7,576 bases of DNA from Veillonellaceae bacterium (GTDB lineage Bacteria > Bacillota_C > Negativicutes > UBA1444): contig JAAZNU010000191.1 of the NCBI GenBank assembly GCA_012798135.1, forward strand, positions 1-7,576, read 5' to 3'. Numbering within the stretch: position 1 is the stretch's first letter; every line of letters starts with the position of its first letter. Shown here piece by piece: positions 6,118-7,576 of this stretch. The translations under genes and the position numbers were made by a program. The notes under the pieces are model-generated. The model saw nothing but the letters and a program-made list of their open reading frames with translations. It did no database searches and had not been told where the DNA came from.

Positions 6118-7394
6118 AAGGGAAACCGAAGAGCAGAGGAATGATCCTGCCGCTCCTTCTCGTGGTTCTCTTCCTCGGCTCCCTCCTGGCCGGGCTGGCC
6201 CTGGAAGAGGCCCGATCGACGGCAAGCCTTTCGGAAATTCACCAGGAGCAGTTGACTTGTTCCTGCGAGGGGGTTTCCGCAGTCAACCGCGGGGAAGCCT
6301 GGATTCTAGGCCAGATGGAAAAGGACGGGGTCCTCCCTCGCTGGCTCAACGGCAAGCCGTTCGAAGACGGGCTTCCCGGGGACGGGGTCCTCGCGGGAAG
6401 GGGCAATCTCCTCCTTTACCGGGAAGAATCGGGGCAGGGGCCCTTGTCCTGTTCCCTCGAAATCTACGACCTGGACTACAGGACCGCAGACCCGTTCATG
6501 GGAGACCCTTCCCTTCCGCCTTCGTACTTCGATTTCTACTCCCTTTTCGGCGGATCCGAGTTTTCGGACGGCCCCGCACTCGACCGCCTTTCCGCGATCG
6601 GGGACGTTTCTCTTTCCGACGGGGCTTCCCTTCAAGCCGAAAACGGAGCGTGCCTCCTTTCGGGAAACGGGCAGGCTTTCCTCGTCTTCGGGGAGGATGT
6701 CCAGGGAAACTCGCTCGCGGGGTCCAACGGTGAGGTGATCGTCCGTTTCCGCCTTACCGGTTCGCCGGGGGACCTTCCCGCGGGATTCGAAATCGGCTTT
6801 CGCCTCGTTCCAGAGGGGCACGATCCAGCGAACGCCTTCCTGTCCGGATTTTCCGCCGCGTTCTCGGTAGAGGACGATTCCCGGCCGGAAAACCGGGATC
6901 GCCTCCTCCTCAAGGGGAACTCGGCAGAACCCGACGGGTCAGACCGGGTCCTGGCCTCCATGCCGTTCCCTTTCTGCCGCAGTTCGAACCCGTTCGACCA
7001 GGAGCGGTACGCGGCTTACCTCGCGAGGCCCCACGAGCTTCGAATCCGCTTTGAACCCGAAGGAGTCACGGTGGCCCTCGATCCCGGGGAGGGCTCCCTG
7101 GAAAAGCGCCTTTCGGTCCAGGTCGAGGCAGTCGCCGATCCGTCGAAGAAACACCTCTTCACCGGCCTTATGTTTCGGGGCGGAAGCGGGGGTGGTCTTG
7201 CCCTCCTTTCCTTACGCGTCCATCCCGCCGACGAACAGGGGTACTTCCCCGAATGCAGGAAAACGGGGTTCTACCTGATCCGCGCCGAAGCTTCGGGGCC
7301 CCGGTTTCGCCAGGTGTACGAAACGATCGTTTCCGCGGACTCCGTTTCGAAACAGGTCGAACGACTGTCCTGGACCGCACTGCCCTTTTTCTGA
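6114..7394 (+). CDS. Large minor pilin (PilX/GspK-like N-terminus) with probable inserted beta-sandwich domain
   Basis: This 426-residue protein starts at GTG 6114, which overlaps the previous stop (GTGA). The leader MKGKPKSRG precedes MILPLLLVVLFLGSLLAG (10-27), a PilX/GspK-type transmembrane helix with no Glu at mature position 5. An ATG at 6027 would extend it by 29 residues but would bury the leader and overlap the upstream gene by 91 bases, so it is rejected. A helical part up to about residue 105 leads to the pilin-like strand LSCSLEIYDLDY (111-122). Residues about 175-371 look like a concanavalin-type beta-sandwich: VIVRFRLTG (208-216), HELRIRFEPEGVTVALD (307-323), GLMFRGG (351-357) and ALLSLRVHP (363-371). 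The chain then returns to a pilin-type strand GFYLIRAEASGP (385-396). It is larger than usual PilX (about 200) or GspK (about 320). It is probably a fibre-tip subunit with an adhesive insert; this domain reading is inference. Confidence 0.72.
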   Translation: MKGKPKSRGMILPLLLVVLFLGSLLAGLALEEARSTASLSEIHQEQLTCSCEGVSAVNRGEAWILGQMEKDGVLPRWLNGKPFEDGLPGDGVLAGRGNLLLYREESGQGPLSCSLEIYDLDYRTADPFMGDPSLPPSYFDFYSLFGGSEFSDGPALDRLSAIGDVSLSDGASLQAENGACLLSGNGQAFLVFGEDVQGNSLAGSNGEVIVRFRLTGSPGDLPAGFEIGFRLVPEGHDPANAFLSGFSAAFSVEDDSRPENRDRLLLKGNSAEPDGSDRVLASMPFPFCRSSNPFDQERYAAYLARPHELRIRFEPEGVTVALDPGEGSLEKRLSVQVEAVADPSKKHLFTGLMFRGGSGGGLALLSLRVHPADEQGYFPECRKTGFYLIRAEASGPRFRQVYETIVSADSVSKQVERLSWTALPFF

Positions 7395-7426
7395 ACCCCT
7401 CTCGGATATTTCACCGCTTTAAGGAC

Positions 7427-7455
7427 TTGCATTTTCCGGACCGCGCGACAATAAT
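7427..7455 (+). promoter_or_regulatory. Weak candidate promoter before the right-edge gene
   Basis: TTGCAT (7427-7432, 3/6 to the -35 consensus) and AATAAT (7450-7455, 5/6 to the -10 consensus) are spaced by exactly 17 bases. A start near 7462 would precede the ATG at 7498 by about 36 bases. The -35 box is poor, so this is only a candidate. Confidence 0.3.
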
Positions 7456-7497
7456 AGGTGATTGCTCCCTATCTGGCACCTGTATTAGGATGGTGCC
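7448..7497 (+). mobile_element. Possible left end of an insertion sequence
   Basis: If the right-edge gene is a transposase, its left terminal repeat should lie in the 100 bases after the minor pilin stop at 7394. The stretch from about 7457 (GGTGATTGCTCCCTATC) is a plausible tip, since IS1595-type ends often begin with GG. The matching right end and target duplication are outside the window, so the boundary is a guess. Confidence 0.2.
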
Positions 7498-7498
7498 A
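7474..7498. repeat. Perfect 7-bp inverted repeat overlapping a start codon
   Basis: TGGCACC (7474-7480) and GGTGCCA (7492-7498) are perfect inverted copies separated by 11 bases. The last A of the right arm is the A of the ATG at 7498, and the spacer holds the ribosome site AGGA (7487-7490). In RNA this would put the ribosome site in the loop and block the start codon. In DNA it could bind a dimeric protein. It may also be part of the insertion-sequence end. Confidence 0.6.
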
Positions 7499-7576
7499 TG
7501 GAGCTCAAAGCCTATGAATACTTAATTCGTAGCGAGTCCGCAGCGAGAAAATACCTGTTGGGATTTTGCTGGAAAA
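7498..7576 (+). CDS. N-terminus of a probable IS1595-family transposase (cut by window end)
   Basis: The frame opens at ATG 7498 and stays open to the window end, giving 26 complete codons. A TAG at 7486-7488 in the same frame makes this ATG the only sensible start, with AGGA (7487-7490) seven bases upstream. The peptide begins MELKAYEYLIRSESAARKYL and continues to a GFCWK motif. The pattern of a short helix, S-E-x-A-A-x-x-Y-L and then a C-W-K or R-W-P motif is what precedes the zinc ribbon of IS1595-type transposases. The zinc ribbon and DDE catalytic domain would lie beyond the window. The assignment is from pattern memory of a short peptide and is moderate at best. If right, an insertion sequence begins between the pilus cluster and this point. 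Confidence 0.5.
   Translation, partial: MELKAYEYLIRSESAARKYLLGFCWK

Noticed and set aside
7474..7490. Sigma-54 promoter at TGGCACC
   Set aside because: The first half matches the -24 element, but no TTGCA-type -12 element follows at the proper spacing.

Overview
The window reads as chromosomal DNA of a GC-rich, Gram-negative-type (diderm) bacterium. It carries the 3' end of a 5S rRNA gene followed by a compact type IV pilus (T4P) locus. The pilin N-terminus, the 5S sequence and the frequent GTG/TTG starts would fit Synergistota or a similar deep-branching diderm. That placement is from memory of such sequences only and is weak.

Layout: the tail of a 5S rRNA gene (1 to about 88) ends in a rho-independent terminator. 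After a 100-base gap comes a same-strand run with the order pilB (extension ATPase), pilT (retraction ATPase), pilC (inner-membrane platform). The genes are 18 to 45 bases apart and have good ribosome binding sites, so they look like one operon. A 200-base region then holds a good extended -10 promoter and a long 5' leader before a short type IV pilin gene (pilA-like), which ends in a strong terminator. After an AT-rich gap come two overlapping genes for larger proteins with prepilin leaders: a PilW/GspJ-like minor pilin, and a 426-residue PilX/GspK-like protein whose middle looks like an inserted beta-sandwich (lectin-like) domain. At the right edge an open reading frame begins that looks like the N-terminus of an IS1595-type transposase; it is cut by the window end.

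How they work together: PilB and PilT would drive pilus extension and retraction through the PilC platform. The small pilin would be the main fibre subunit. The two large minor pilins would prime or cap the fibre, the last one perhaps carrying an adhesive tip domain. PilB carries a textbook tandem MshEN motif pair, so extension is probably controlled by cyclic di-GMP. The prepilin peptidase, the PilM/N/O/P alignment proteins and the PilQ secretin are not in the window.

Most notable: the tandem c-di-GMP motif in PilB, the base-composition break inside the pilin gene, the pilin's long leader, and the domain-inserted minor pilin. Long antisense reading frames across pilB, pilT and pilC are codon-bias shadows and are not annotated.
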